This document shows, piece by piece, positions 47,837 through 60,706 of a stretch of DNA of 64,000 nucleotides (position 1 is the stretch's first letter; every line of letters starts with the position of its first letter). The notes under the pieces were generated by a model that saw nothing but the letters and a program-made list of their open reading frames with translations, had not been told where the DNA came from and did no database searches. The DNA is from Gentiana macrophylla (lineage: Eukaryota > Streptophyta > Magnoliopsida > Gentianales > Gentianaceae): contig CM047805.1 in the NCBI GenBank assembly GCA_026214975.1, forward strand, positions 9,572,463-9,636,462, read 5' to 3'. The translations under genes and the position numbers were made by a program.

Positions 47837-48902
47837 TGATGAGCGAAAAATTCACCCACTAAAAATACATTTATAAAGACTCGCAACTGTGGGTAAACCA
47901 ACTCTCTAACTGGCAGAGTACCAGGTCGATTGCTAGGATAGCTACAGGAGTACGAGGTCGTCCCAAGAGAAATGTGGTTGTGAGTACCAAAATGAACGTC
48001 GAACTTAGTCTAGGCGATCAAAGTTTAGGTGGAGTGTTTTATACTAATGCAAAAAGTAAAGTTTAACTAACGATTGTAGTTCTAGTGATTAAAAGGTATA
48101 GCCGAATTATGATCCAACGAGTTATTTTTACCCCTAAGGGAAGACTTGACATGGAGCGTGTTTTAACCAACCTACCTTTCCACAGTATTTTAACGACATC
48201 CACGGGTGCCAACTCCTAATTCTGGTGTTAAGATCTGAACAACTCTCACTCAACACCCTATGTGAAGTTAATTAATTTTCCCTTTATAAAACCGATTAAC
48301 CTAACATGATTACGCTCTTAGAGTCACTCGAACAACGATGAGAAACCTCTGTATTGGAAACGGTCCTAACAACTAGGCCGAATCTACGCAACGATCCCAA
48401 AACCCCTTTTCCCACATCTCACCGCAAAATACATTTATAGGTTCGATATGTGTGACAGTGAACTAAATGATCAGTTTAATTCAAAGACGTTCAGATTAAG
48501 TTTTAGGACGTGGATTACTTATTAAAACATTATTTTACGCGCTACACAACTCCCGTTTAATCCCTTTAGGCGTTTTACTACTTTTTTTACATAATTCGAC
48601 TATACGTAGATTTAGCTACTCATGATGATAATCTTGAATGGAAATTAAAGCATATATATATATACATATATATATATAGTATATACTATCGTAATTAATA
48701 TTTATATATATATATAAGTACTAGATAATTTACATATATATATACATAAGTACGTAAAAGTAAATGCGTAAGTAAATGCGTAAAAGTAAATGCAAAAAAA
48801 AAAATGCGTAAAAGTAAATGTGTTAAGTAAATAAAAGCTCAAAACAACAAACTATTGATAATTATCCCATTACAACGTATTTTAGCTAATTTATATAAAA
48901 AC

Positions 48903-48957
<55 letters not shown>

Positions 48958-49002
48958 GACACATATATATATATACATAGACACATATATATATATACAT
49001 AG

Positions 49003-49059
<57 letters not shown>

Positions 49060-50179
49060 GATCTACTTATATATAGCCCAAAAGATGAAAAGAAGATGGA
49101 AGAAGATGGAAAATGATGGAAAAGAGATCTATATAGTTATATATATCAACAAAACAAAAACAAAACAAGATGAAGATCTTGATGATGATGATCATGGATG
49201 AAGATGATGGTTGACGATGAAGAAAAAATTGAAGATGGTGATCATGGAAGTTGAAAGAAAGAGATGGTGAAAAGAGATATATATATATATCTCTCAACAA
49301 AAATCAAAACAAAAACAAACAAAAATTGATGATGATGATGATGATCACGATGAAGAGAAAAAGTGGAGAAGATGAAGATGGAGAAGAAGAGAAGATGGAG
49401 AAGAGAAGAGAGCTATTCCCTCTCCCAACTCAAACTCTCTTTGATGCAATTGAGGGGGTATATATAGGAGAATTATATGTATATATAGATATATATATAT
49501 GTGTATATATGCATATCTATGGATATCTCCCGTATCTATGAGAAATCTGATGAAGATCTGCTGCAAAATACGGTCCGGATCGATCTGAAAAGTCCCGGAT
49601 CGATCCGGTATCGCTTCACTTGATCCGAATTGTCAAAATTCGTCTACACAATGATCGCAGTTCAGTAAAATGGCCATAACTTGAGTTGTAGATATCCGAT
49701 TGACGTGATTCAAAGTGCGTTGGAAAGCTCTTTCAAAGATCTACAACTTTCATGAAGGACACTTCTTCAGAAAATGCGTTTTTGATGGGCCATTTGTTCG
49801 TAGAAGATATAATTCGTTAGTGGCACTACTGAACCACCTGAGCCACTTGACCTTTTAAGCTTGTGGCACACTCTTATATCCCTAAAAACACCTCTTTAGG
49901 CCTCAAAGCGTGTCGTTACTCGGGATTTTGGTCAACCTAAAATTCGCAATAAACCACCAAAATACCAAACGTAAATCCGACCACGACACTCCGTTACTAA
50001 ACCGGTACAAAAACTAGTAAAAACACATAAAAACACGATATTTTACAAAATAGTCACGACTTATATATTTTTATGAAACTTAGGAATTAAAGACTCGAAA
50101 TGATACAAAAGTGCTCAAAATGATATCAGAAACGGGGTGAAAAGTTATAAAAATAATCGTGAATTTTTCCGTTATCACA
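47837..50179 (-). repeat. family D LTR 2 (2343 bp)
   Basis: Same ends as LTR 1. It lacks a ~30-bp TAAATATAATATATATATAAGTG stretch present in LTRs 1 and 3. It shares the GACAGTGAACTAAATGATCAG wording with LTR 3, where LTR 1 reads GACAAACTAAATGATCGC. Confidence 0.88.
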
Positions 50180-50582
50180 ACCCCCCACTTAGCTTTTGGT
50201 CGTCCTCGAACAAAATAAGCGGTAAAATAAAATGAATGAGGAAAAATTCATGAAGATGTAAAATATAAAGGCCAACCAGATGATGTAACCAATCGAATCA
50301 TAACCACACGTTAACATTAATATTTAGACCCTCAAAAAGTTATGGTAGCCGAAGGCCCTAATCCCAGTTTTAGCCGGACTTACAAGATATCACCCTCCGA
50401 AGAGGCTAAGTACCAAAGTCGTATTCAAACCGAGTTCGAGACAATATCACTTCAAAGATCCATAGCTCTTATCGACATCTAAATAAAACAAAGAAAATAA
50501 AAACCTAGGCCCAAGCCTTCGGTTCACTTACAAGATATCACAACAATATCACACATTTCCCGGCAACGGCGCCAATTTTTGA
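50180..50582 (-). mobile_element. family D internal remnant
   Basis: About 140 bp next to the purine tract (matching 44723-44870) is joined at about 50318 to about 260 bp next to the primer site (matching 47577-47836). About 2.7 kb is deleted between them. Confidence 0.85.
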
Positions 50583-51680
50583 TGATGAGCGAAAAATTCA
50601 CCCACTAAAAATACATTTATAAAGACTACGCAATCGTGGGTAAACCAACTCTCTAACCTGGCAGAGTACCGTGTCGATTGCTAGGATAGCTACAAGTGCG
50701 AGTCGTCGCCCCAAGAGAAATGTGGTTGTGAGTACCAAAATGAGCGTCGAACTTAGTCTAGGCGATCAAAGTTTAGGTGGAGTGTTTTATACTAATGCAA
50801 AAGTAAAGTTTAACTAACGATTGTAGTTCTAGTGATTAAAAGGTATAGCCGAATTATGATCCAACGAGTTATTTTTACCCCTGAGGAAGACTTGACATGG
50901 AGCGTGTTTTAACCAACCTACCTTTCCACAATATTTTAACGACATCCACGGGTGCCAACTCCTAATTACGGTGTTAAGATCTCGAACAACTCTCACTCAA
51001 CACCCTATGTGAAGTTAATTAATTTTCCCTTTAGAAAACCGATTAACCTAACATGATTACGCTCTTAGAGTCGCTCGAACAACGATGAGAAACCTCTGTA
51101 TTGGAAACGGTCCTAACAACTAGGCCGAATCTACGCAACGATCCCAAAACCCCTTTTCCCACATCTCACCGCAAAATACATTTATAGGTTCGATATGTGT
51201 GACAGTGAACTAAATGATCAGTTTAATTCAAAGACGTTCAGATTAAGTTTTAGGACGCGTGGATTACTTATTAAAACATTATTTTACGCTACACAACTCC
51301 CGTTTAATCCCTTTGAGCGTTTTACTCGTTTTACATAATTCGACTATACGTAGATTTAGCTACTCATGATGATCTTGAAATGGAAATTAAAGCATATATA
51401 TATACATATACATATATATAGTATATACTATAAGTAATTAATATTTATATATATATATAAGTACTAGATAATTTACATATATATATACATAAGTGCGTAA
51501 AAGTAAATATAATATATATATAAGTGCGTAAAAGTAAATGCGTAAGTAAATGCGTAAAAGTAAATGCGAAAAAAAGTAAATGCGTAAAAGTAAATGTGTT
51601 AAGTAAATAAAAGCTCGAAAACAACAAACTATTGATAATTATCCCATTACAACGGTATTTTAGCTAATTTATATAAAAAC

Positions 51681-51739
<59 letters not shown>

Positions 51740-51762
51740 GACACATATATATATATACATAG

Positions 51763-51853
<91 letters not shown>

Positions 51854-52213
51854 GATCTACTTATATATAGCCCAAAAGATGAAAAGAAGATGGAAGAAGA
51901 TGGAAAATGATGGAAAAGAGATCTATATAGTTATATATATCAACAAAACAAAAACAAAACAAGATGAAGATCTTGATGATGATGATCATGGATGAAGATG
52001 ATGGTTGACGATGAAGAAAAAATTGAAGATGGTGATCATGGAAGTTGAAAGAAAGAGATGGTGAAAAGAGATATATATATATATCTCTCAACAAAAATCA
52101 AAACAAAAACAAACAAAAATTGATGATGATGATGATGATCACGATGAAGAGAAAAAGTGGAGAAGATGAAGATGGAGAAGAAGAGAAGATGGAGAAGAGA
52201 AGAGAGCTATTCC
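50583..52213 (-). repeat. family D LTR 3, truncated
   Basis: Matches LTR 2 from its TGATGAGCG end to the GAGCTATTCC position (about 49420), then switches to a copy of 27331 with only TTCC shared at the joint. About 750 bp of LTR is missing. Confidence 0.85.
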
Positions 52214-54723
52214 TTATCCTATACTTTCTTTAATTAATGTTTTGGTTTAGCCTCAAAACTTTAGTTAAGATGATTAACACTTATAGACATTCTTTCCCAT
52301 TCTTAACTTTCCTTAAAAGGAAATAGTCTTGAACTAGCGGTTAAGCTTGAGTAGATACTACTCGTGAACGTGGGATGTCTAGTGAAAGCATTACCCAGTG
52401 GGGACTGATTTTCTAATAAATTAGAAAAACATAATATAAAAGCTCCCACTAGTTTATCGGTTCCAAATACCGTCCTAACTAGCGACACTTTAATTTATGA
52501 TTCTCCAATTTTTCTATCGAGAAAATTTCTCGTGTAGACACTACACAATTCACTAGAAGAATTTTGTCGTCCCAATCATCTTTCAAACTAACTACGGTTG
52601 TCTCTCGTTCGCACGAGTGGTGACAATAATGACATGTCTATTCACGTCACTTAAGTTTTGAAACTTCAAGAGAAATATCTCTTCCGAAAAATTAATCGCA
52701 TGTGAGATTAATAAATACAACGTTCTAGTTACTTACCATTTTTTTAACGAAGTCATTACTAGTCAATTTTACACTAGCAGCTCCTAGCACCTGTAGAGAT
52801 ATATATAACGATTGTAAATAAAATTGACAGAAATAAATCCAAATCATACACTACTAAAATTTTAGGAACATAAACTAAGTACTTATAGTCTATCCTACCA
52901 TTCCAAGGATTTAATCTAATGCCTCGAGTGCGCCTTAGGGTAGGTCAAGAGGTTTCGATTAATATTGAAGATCAGATTGAGAATCGAACATCTCATTTGT
53001 GATCGTCAATCACCTTTCCTTTTTCAGCCAAGGTACTAACAAAAATATCCTTTATGAGTGTGACCTACTATCTCAGATTTTTAGGTAGACCCCGAGTGTG
53101 CCGCCTTAGGGTCGGTCAGTGACCCGACGAGTACCCAAAATCCTATCCTTTCGGAGACCAAGCCTTGAATTTTGATAGCGGTGAAGGCCTTCCTTAGGGA
53201 GGCCGGCACGAGGCGTCACCATTCTCTCACGTTGCTTGTGTCAACAGTAGAGGCCGTGGGGTCGGCTGTCGCCTCTCCCGCTCCCACTCAATATTTTGAA
53301 AAAGTGGTGGGTTTACTGATCACGTTTTTGGACTTGATGTTACATTAAGGAACAATAAATCATAGGCCCGAATGTTGTCGGTTATGTGGGCTAGCCCACC
53401 CGACCTATTCGTTAGAACATATGTGGCCGTCGGACGGGTCAAGGCTAGGAGAGGTCCGTTGAGCCGTAGTGGCTCTTCGGATGGCTCAGTATTGCCAGAC
53501 CCCCGTGCAAACGCCACACGTGGAGGGTGAAGTCGATTGAGCCGTAGCTCACGTTGACCACCCAACCGTGGTTAAACCACTTTCAACCTGTTTGCCCGTG
53601 ATTATCCAATCCTTAAACATCAAACTTTCACGTAGACACTACGGAACAAAAACGTAATCTCGTCTTAGGTAAGGTGGAATTCACCAAGAATCCAACACCT
53701 TAACCACGAGGTTTCGGGATTTTACTCCTTATGCTTTCGCAGAGTGGGATTCACCGAGAATCCATCACCCAACCTCGACGATTGAAAAACCCGTGTTCCT
53801 CGGTTTTACCTAATTAGTTTCTAATTAATATCATACAATTAATTAAAACTAATCGCGTGTTTTTATACATGCCTAACTAATTCCTCGAATTAATTTCTAC
53901 ATGTATGCATATGGAGTGGAATTCATGATATGATGCATGTCATGGTAATTTTCCGGTTCTACTCATACAATCTAAACATGTATACTAGTGCGGAAAATAA
54001 ACACCGAGATGCACCGTTGGCACCCCCGTAACTAATCTATTCGAAAATAAATTAAAACCCTAATCTGCAGCTGTTAGGAATCTTCGACGATCGGCATATC
54101 AAACGAACTTGGATCGGGATGAAAATTTCCAGATCTGATCTTCATTCTTCGGACTTCAAGATGGACGGTCGGATCGGAGCTTTGACTTGTCAATCTTCCT
54201 CAGTGAGCCGCCCAACTTGATGCTGAAACAGACTCTCACAGCAGCGCATCATATACTTCCCGAGATCGATCGGGGATGAAGATGAATCCCGATCGTCCTG
54301 AAATTTTATCTCACGTCCAAAACTCCATGATTATCGATCTGACCGGTCGGATTTTAATTTGAACGGTCCAATTGTTCCCAGAAAATCGAAGAAGTCACAG
54401 TTAGGGTTTCTGTGAATCCTGCGTTTTTCTGTTACAGCAGCCACTTCGCTGCAACGAACGGAAACCCAAACGGACTCTGATCGACACCAAAATTTGTGGG
54501 ATTGTTCATCAACTTCCAATCTTGATTCTGACCGGAGGGATCTTCGTTTTAACGGCTCAAACAACTTAAAAAACGAAAAGACTAAACAGCTAATGTACAG
54601 ATCTATTTTCTGGAAATTAAAATTGCAATAATACATAAATTACATAATTTCCTATACTCATATGAACGAATTTTCATCGTTTATATGAGTTTACAATAGA
54701 TCTAACGGGAAAACGGTGCCAAC
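52210..54723 (-). mobile_element. copia-like family C sequence, second copy
   Basis: Near-identical to 27331-29852, with small indels and substitutions, many at CAG/CTG. It begins at a microhomology joint with LTR 3 of family D and passes into the second Athila LTR at exactly the same base as the first copy. Confidence 0.75.
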
Positions 54724-56301
54724 TGTTAAGGGTGAATTTATACGATTTATAACGCTATATTCTATGATAATTTTCCCCATATTTGTATGAAATTGCATAA
54801 GAAACATGTGTTTAATGAAAATATTGAGCAAATGATATTTTAGAAGAGTTAATCGCAAAATAGGTTGATTTATGTGTTTTAATTATGATTTTATGAATAT
54901 TTGGACATTATTACGTTTTGCGATGTTTTTATGTGTTATAGATACGTGTTTGATGCTCAAGAGATGATCAAAAAGAGATAAGAGTCGAAATATATGATGA
55001 TAAAAGAGATAATGAAGGAATTGACAAGAAGAAAAGAGATAAAGATCAAGAAATCGAAATTCAATCATATGGAATCAAGGCGTCGTGTCCCGTCCAAAGG
55101 GCGGGCGTCGATGAAATTGGACGAAAGGTCCGCATATGGGAAGTTGATTCGTGATGTTTGGGCGCTGGTGGACGCCGTCTGGACGCAGCGTTTGGTCGCG
55201 ACTCGCCCGATTTGAAGTTCATATGAAGACCGGGCGGGCGCCCCAAGAACTGCAGGCGGGCGTCCGGTGGCCGACTTTAGCGAAACCGACTTTGAAATCT
55301 ATATATAGTCGGTGTTTTCTCCACAAATGATCATCATACTCTCATTATTCAAAACCCTAAACCTAAAAAGGCGGCTTTAGGCTGCGTTTTCATCTTTTAT
55401 TCCTATTTTTATGCTCTTAGTTTAGATTAAACACTAGTTACTTTTTATGCAATTTGTTTACGCAAATTTGAGTTGCTGAGGATGTTCAGAGGCTAAAAGC
55501 TTCATCAAACGAGTATTGTGAAGCCGTCCAACAATTGTTGATTTCGTTTTCTTCGATTCTACTGTGAGTTTTTAACAAAGGTTGTTTCTTATTCATGCTT
55601 ATTCATGTCTAATTTGCTCTTATATCGGAAGATATGCATGTGTTGATTGTTTATTGTTGATGGAAGTCTTAATAAACCCTAGATCACCATGAATAAGAAT
55701 AGTAATTCGAATCTATCATAACGGAAGTTAATAGGTCTGATTACTAGATTATAAACACAAAGTTTGCACCTTTGGTTATTAAACGCGTTAATCTCACATC
55801 GGAAGATAATAGATTGATAGATGAACTTTCTAAGGAATTAGGGTTCATGTTTAGGAGAGGTGAATCACAACCTGAATAAAAACTGCAATATAATCGAGAT
55901 AGGGAATCAATGTTTGTTGGATAGGTGGATCAATCTCGTTTGCTCGTTATAAATTTGATTTAAATCCTTAAAAGCTTGAATTTGTCTAGTTAGTTTACGT
56001 TTATCTGCATCTTAGATTAGTTAGTTTAAATTGGTTCGCAGCCCGTATCTTTCCTGGCTTTAGATCATCTCTTCACGTCCCGGCTTTACGTTTTAGTTAA
56101 GTTTAATTTACAGTATTCGCTTAGTTTTATCCGCTATTTAGCTTAGTAATCGTGACATAGGTTAGTTAGATAAAAACTAGAAATCACAATCGTTTAGTTC
56201 CCCGTAAGATCGACCCGGCATTAACCGCTATTACTACGATCCTTATACTTGAGGTTAACCGATTATTACTTGTTTATTTTGTGTTGATAAAATCCGTGAC
56301 A
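54724..56301 (+). repeat. Athila 5' LTR, second copy (1578 bp)
   Basis: Matches 29853-31427 including its TATA box (55300-55308) and flanking sequence. Because the left flank is also shared, this is a copied locus, not an independent insertion. Confidence 0.8.
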
Positions 56302-56307
56302 AGTTTT

Positions 56308-56324
56308 TGGCGCCGTTGCCGGGA
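56308..56324 (+). other. primer binding site, second Athila copy
   Basis: TGGCGCCGTTGCCGGGA, the tRNA-Asp site with one G fewer than at 31434. Confidence 0.85.
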
Positions 56325-56579
56325 ACCGGACGGTTGTCTAGTTTTTGTTTTCGCTTTCTATTTTTTCTGCTTGTTTTTGTTTCGCTTTTCTGCTTTAATC
56401 CGTTTTAAATTCCTGCTTTTAGTTGATAATTGTTTTAGGTAGTTGTTAAGTAGATAATTAGGGTTTAAAACTTTCCTTTAGTATTTTTCTTGAAGTTAGA
56501 TCTTCTGCCTTTACGCTTTTCCGCGCTTCTTTCTTCCCTTCTTGTATTCTCTGCAAATTCCTGCTTTTGTTCTAAGTTT

Positions 56580-56790
56580 TCCCGTGAGCAAACGGGCGTC
56601 TGGGATATTGGACGCCCGTCCGCTGGGGAAATTATCAATTCTGTTCTGGTTTTTATTCACTTAGACGAAGGCCCATAAGTTTTGGGCGCCCGCTCAGTAT
56701 TCTGTCATCACGACGAGCGTTTAAATTACTAAACGCCCGTCCGATCTCAACCTCATCTGGACGCCCGTCCAATCTTTTGGACGTCCGTCC
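56580..56790. repeat. dyad array in second Athila leader
   Basis: Same array as 31715-31921, with some units altered (for example GACGAAGGCCCA in place of GACGAGCGTCCA). Confidence 0.7.
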
Positions 56791-56919
56791 GGTATTGTTT
56801 TCCTTAACACTTTTGTTTCCTTTTCTTCTTTCCCTTTCCTCTCTTTAGGTTTTTATTTTTAGTTCGAGCTTTTACTTTCTTAGTTTTAGGTTTTGTTCCA
56901 CTTGTTTTTGGTCCGGTTT

Positions 56920-57858
56920 ATGCAAACTCGAGTCAAAAGGACCGTTAATATACACCCACGACCCGAGCGAACCATAGTCCGGCCAAACAGCGGAATTTCC
57001 GTTCTGCGGTTCCGCGCGATGAGAGCGGCGAGATCTTGAAGAACAACTAGCAAGAGAAATCACCGATTTTGTGATAATGGCGATAATAGACGTACATTGG
57101 CGGACTACGCCATGCCAGGCGGTCAAGGTCAACCCGGCTATTGTTATTCCAACCATTCATCGCACAAACCTTTGAGCCGCCAGGACTTATCCAGGATGAT
57201 GCAAAGACGCATCAATTTTTCACGGCTACTGTCGAGAGAATCCGCATACCCACTTACACACATTCTTAGAGATATGCGGTACTACACGCATCCAAGGAGT
57301 AAGTGAGGATGCTATCAAACTGAAACTATTTCCATTTTCGTTGAAAGGGGAGGCCAAAGAGTGGTACACCTCTCTCCCATCTGAATCTATCACCACCTGG
57401 GCAGAACTCGAAAAGGAGTTCTTGAGTCAATATTTTCCACCTTCAAAAACCGCCCAGTGCTTAAATGAAATATTCACCTTCTACCAGAAAGAGAATGAGT
57501 CCTTTTTCGAATCTTGGAAGAGATTCAAGTCTCTTCTTAGAAAGTGTCCTCACCATGGCTTGCCAATGGAAAGGCAAGTCAACACCTTCTTTAGTGGATT
57601 GACCGAGCTAACAAAAGGCATGGTCAATAGCTCTTCTGGTGGGGCATTTCTGAAGAAAACGCCTGAAGAGGGATGGGCACTGTTTGAGGATATTGCAAAG
57701 TATAACTATGCCCCCTCTTATCAAGCAATTCAAGCACCTCCTCCTCCCAAGGTTGAGGAAGTCAATTTACAAAGTTTGATTGCCATGCTGCAAAAGCAGA
57801 TGGCCCCACCTCAAGTTTCCAACCCTATAAATCAAACTTCCTCTTTTCCACAGAACCC
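56920..57858 (+). pseudogene. Athila gag, second copy, truncated
   Basis: Starts MQTR at 56920 but is broken by indels up to about 57340. From 57341 the capsid frame is open (WYTSLPSESITTWAELEKEF...), including the site where the first copy is frameshifted. It stops matching gag at 57858, where the sequence switches to a copia B LTR. The open frame then runs about 34 codons into that LTR on its antisense side and ends at 57958. That chimeric tail has no function I can suggest. Confidence 0.85.
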
Positions 57859-59005
57859 GGCCAAAAAAGCCCACATAAAATGTCTTTTATGTGTATTATA
57901 TTATTTAGCCCAACTAAATAATATCCATGCATATCAATTAATTAGCCCAGCCAATTAATTATCACTGAGGCCCAAATAACAAGATTATTTGTCCGAATTA
58001 CGTAAGCCACATCGGGGACCATGGACCTATAACCAAAGAGCTCCAATAATTAATTATTCATCGAATGTAATAAGTACATTAATTATTAATTCCGGGATTA
58101 CGCCACCATAAACCCGAAAATGAACTCTACCGATTATAGATGTATACTTATACTCAACCCATGTAGAGTGAATAAGCGTCCCATTGATATAATCACTACA
58201 TACATTAACCTCCCATAGATCGTCCATTCTCGAGAGGAAGTCTCCGTGAACCCGACTCGTAATATCTTATCCTTATCTACCATCAACCCCTAAGTGATCA
58301 ATTAGTTCACATATCCGACTAGTAGCTAATTAGTCTAAATATGAACTCGGCCGATCGATCACTTTCTTAAGGCTAACAAATAAGGGGATCTGCTCTCTAC
58401 TTCCCGCAGGAAGGAATGGATTCCATGTCTGTGAAAATCGAACTACTCACTCATCCGGAGATAGTGCCAATGAGAAGTGGCTTGGAACACATTATTTAAG
58501 TGAACCGTAATTAACACATCAAACACTACCCCTGGACAAGCAAAGACCACGTGATCACCTCAGATTAAGGTTGATCCATATATGATCATCTAATGATTTA
58601 ATAAGATTCCTCGATTACGGAATTATATCGAGAAATTCGGATTAAATCGGTCCAAATCCTATATGAATGCCATCATATATAAATGCCCCACGTAGGTACC
58701 CTCTACCGACAAATTGGATAAGACTATCACACCCTAAGGCGTTGCTCGCATTATTGGTGTTTTAATCAAGAGACCCTAAACTCGATTAAGTTCACCACGG
58801 ACTAACAGCTTTAAGTATATCACCGCTTAACTCAATCCTCACATGTAATCCATACACCGAGTTAAGTGGTTACATACAGATATACTTAGGGTTTGCAGTA
58901 GTGTATTACTTTACAAGCACAAAGCAAGTAATAAGGTGAGATAAATTCTGTCATTCATTATTAAAAACAATAACACAAATTGTCTTTCGGGCACTACACC
59001 TAACA
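57859..59005 (-). mobile_element. copia B 5' LTR, truncated
   Basis: Matches about 23239-24378 of the 3' LTR up to its terminal CACCTAACA. It is followed directly by CGGTT, the target duplication, and copia A leader sequence. This makes it the outer end of the 5' LTR of the same minus-strand element. The inner ~580 bp and primer site are missing, lost at the joint with gag. Confidence 0.8.
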
Positions 59006-59010
59006 CGGTT
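59006..59010. repeat. target-site duplication CGGTT, right of copia B
   Basis: Pairs with 22650-22654. Next bases TCGAATACAAATCG continue the copia A leader as at 16494. Confidence 0.8.
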
Positions 59011-59956
59011 TCGAATACAAATCGACGAAAACCGCTGGTCACAATCTAAGGTTAGCTGCAACCGCCAATAGGATCTTCAATGCGCCATTCTCCAATGGGA
59101 TCTTCATTTTCGCTCTTTCTTTGGTCTCCATCTTCTGCTCCATTCTTGTTACATTCAATAATAAATACACCCGCCACAGACGGGAGGGAGCTAACGGGAA
59201 TGGGATAAATGCAGAAAATAAACTAGGTCACGTTTTTCATAACGGCCTAGGACAACTTTTAAACCAACAGAAAATTTAAATCATTCACATCTATCCTATC
59301 GGTCGAGTCCATGATCAATCGGGGTCCATATAATCATATTATATCTACTATATCTAATCCATACAATAAAATCTTATGAAAAAGATAAAATTAAAATTTA
59401 ACTACTTCCGTCTTAATTAATCAATTAACATTTAATCCATTAAATAATTTTATCTAACTAATTAACATTTAATTAATTAAATGATTTTAATCGAAATAAA
59501 ATTAACGATTGATTTTAATTTTAATTTTAATTAATTAGAACTATTCTAAAATTAAATTAAAATTAAATATATCTTTTTTTTCTTTCCTTTTGATTCGTAA
59601 TCAAAAGGGATGTCGTTGGTTTCTAAACCATGACACGACTAAACAACGAGATATCTATGCACAATAAATATCACGGACGAAAAAGTCGAGCACATCGAAT
59701 TAACGAAGAGTGGGTTCACCGAGAATCCATCACTCAACCTCGACTTAACGTATCGTGATTTGAATCTTGCATCTATCGACTAATCACAACTATGAACTAT
59801 ATTGAAACATAAAATACACAAAACAAAATAATTTCTTTTCTGTATCGTTTACTTAATCAAAATATATCATCTTTTAATTACGTGATTTAAACGATAAAAT
59901 TAACTCACGCAAAAAACACGCTTATTGCTTAAGCTCAAGCTCGCTCTGCTACCATC
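59011..59956 (-). mobile_element. copia A leader, right half
   Basis: The 5' untranslated part of copia A between the primer site (59943-59954, minus TGGTAGCAGAGC) and the copia B insertion. Near-identical to 16494-17451. AT-rich, no ORF. Confidence 0.78.
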
Positions 59957-60667
59957 TTTAGGAAATCTACGCGAACGCAAATGAATTCAAAATTTTGATT
60001 TCCTTTTACCTAAGATCAACTTCGTTTAAGCAATAAACGAATAAACTAAAGACGGTGGTTACCTTGGTTGATCTAAAAGATCGACGCTTTGACCGTCTAA
60101 GGAGAGTAGTTCGACATGGAGCCGCCAAGTGTTCGGCCTCTACCGCCACCACACGAGCGAGCCCGCGGAATCCCACCATGGATTGCTCTTGAAAAGTTCC
60201 GATTGCTAGACGGACCTTTTCTTCCTCACAAACTCACTATAGGAAGCCCCTCTTTCTTACACAAGAACTATGAGTTCTTGCAATTTTTCACAAGAACAAT
60301 TGCTCTTGGAAGAATGGTGTGTGAAGAGCTTGGCAAGCCCTCTTATTTATACTAGAGAGAGCGCCCTATTGCTTGGAGAGGAGGAGAAGAAAAATCTCTT
60401 TCCAATAAAATAAGGAAAAACAATTAATGTGATTGATTTATCTCTTTTAATTTAATATCTTATATTAAATGAATCCATAATTTATAATTCTCCAATATCT
60501 TATATTGAATGCAAATTATGTTATTACCATAAATCAATTTACACATGTGTATATATCACATATATATATTATCACACATATAAATCCATTTATATATATA
60601 AACATATGCACCACTTAAATATGCATCCTTTGACACGTGAATGTACATACATACACAATTCACGCTA

Positions 60668-60706
<39 letters not shown>

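Larger units (their letters stand above)
42362..52213 (-). mobile_element. array of three LTRs of an Athila-derived non-autonomous element (family D)
   Basis: LTR 42362-44722, internal 44723-47836, LTR 47837-50179, shortened internal 50180-50582, truncated LTR 50583-52213, all on the minus strand. LTR ends are TGATGAGCG and GTTATCACA. Each interior has a tRNA-Asp primer site beside the right-hand LTR and a purine tract (minus AAGTGGGGG) beside the left-hand LTR. The order LTR-int-LTR-int-LTR indicates recombination between copies. No pol is present. Confidence 0.85.

Noticed and set aside
51647..51850. Open frame of alternating Tyr and Ile
   Set aside because: Pure translation of an (AT)n microsatellite.
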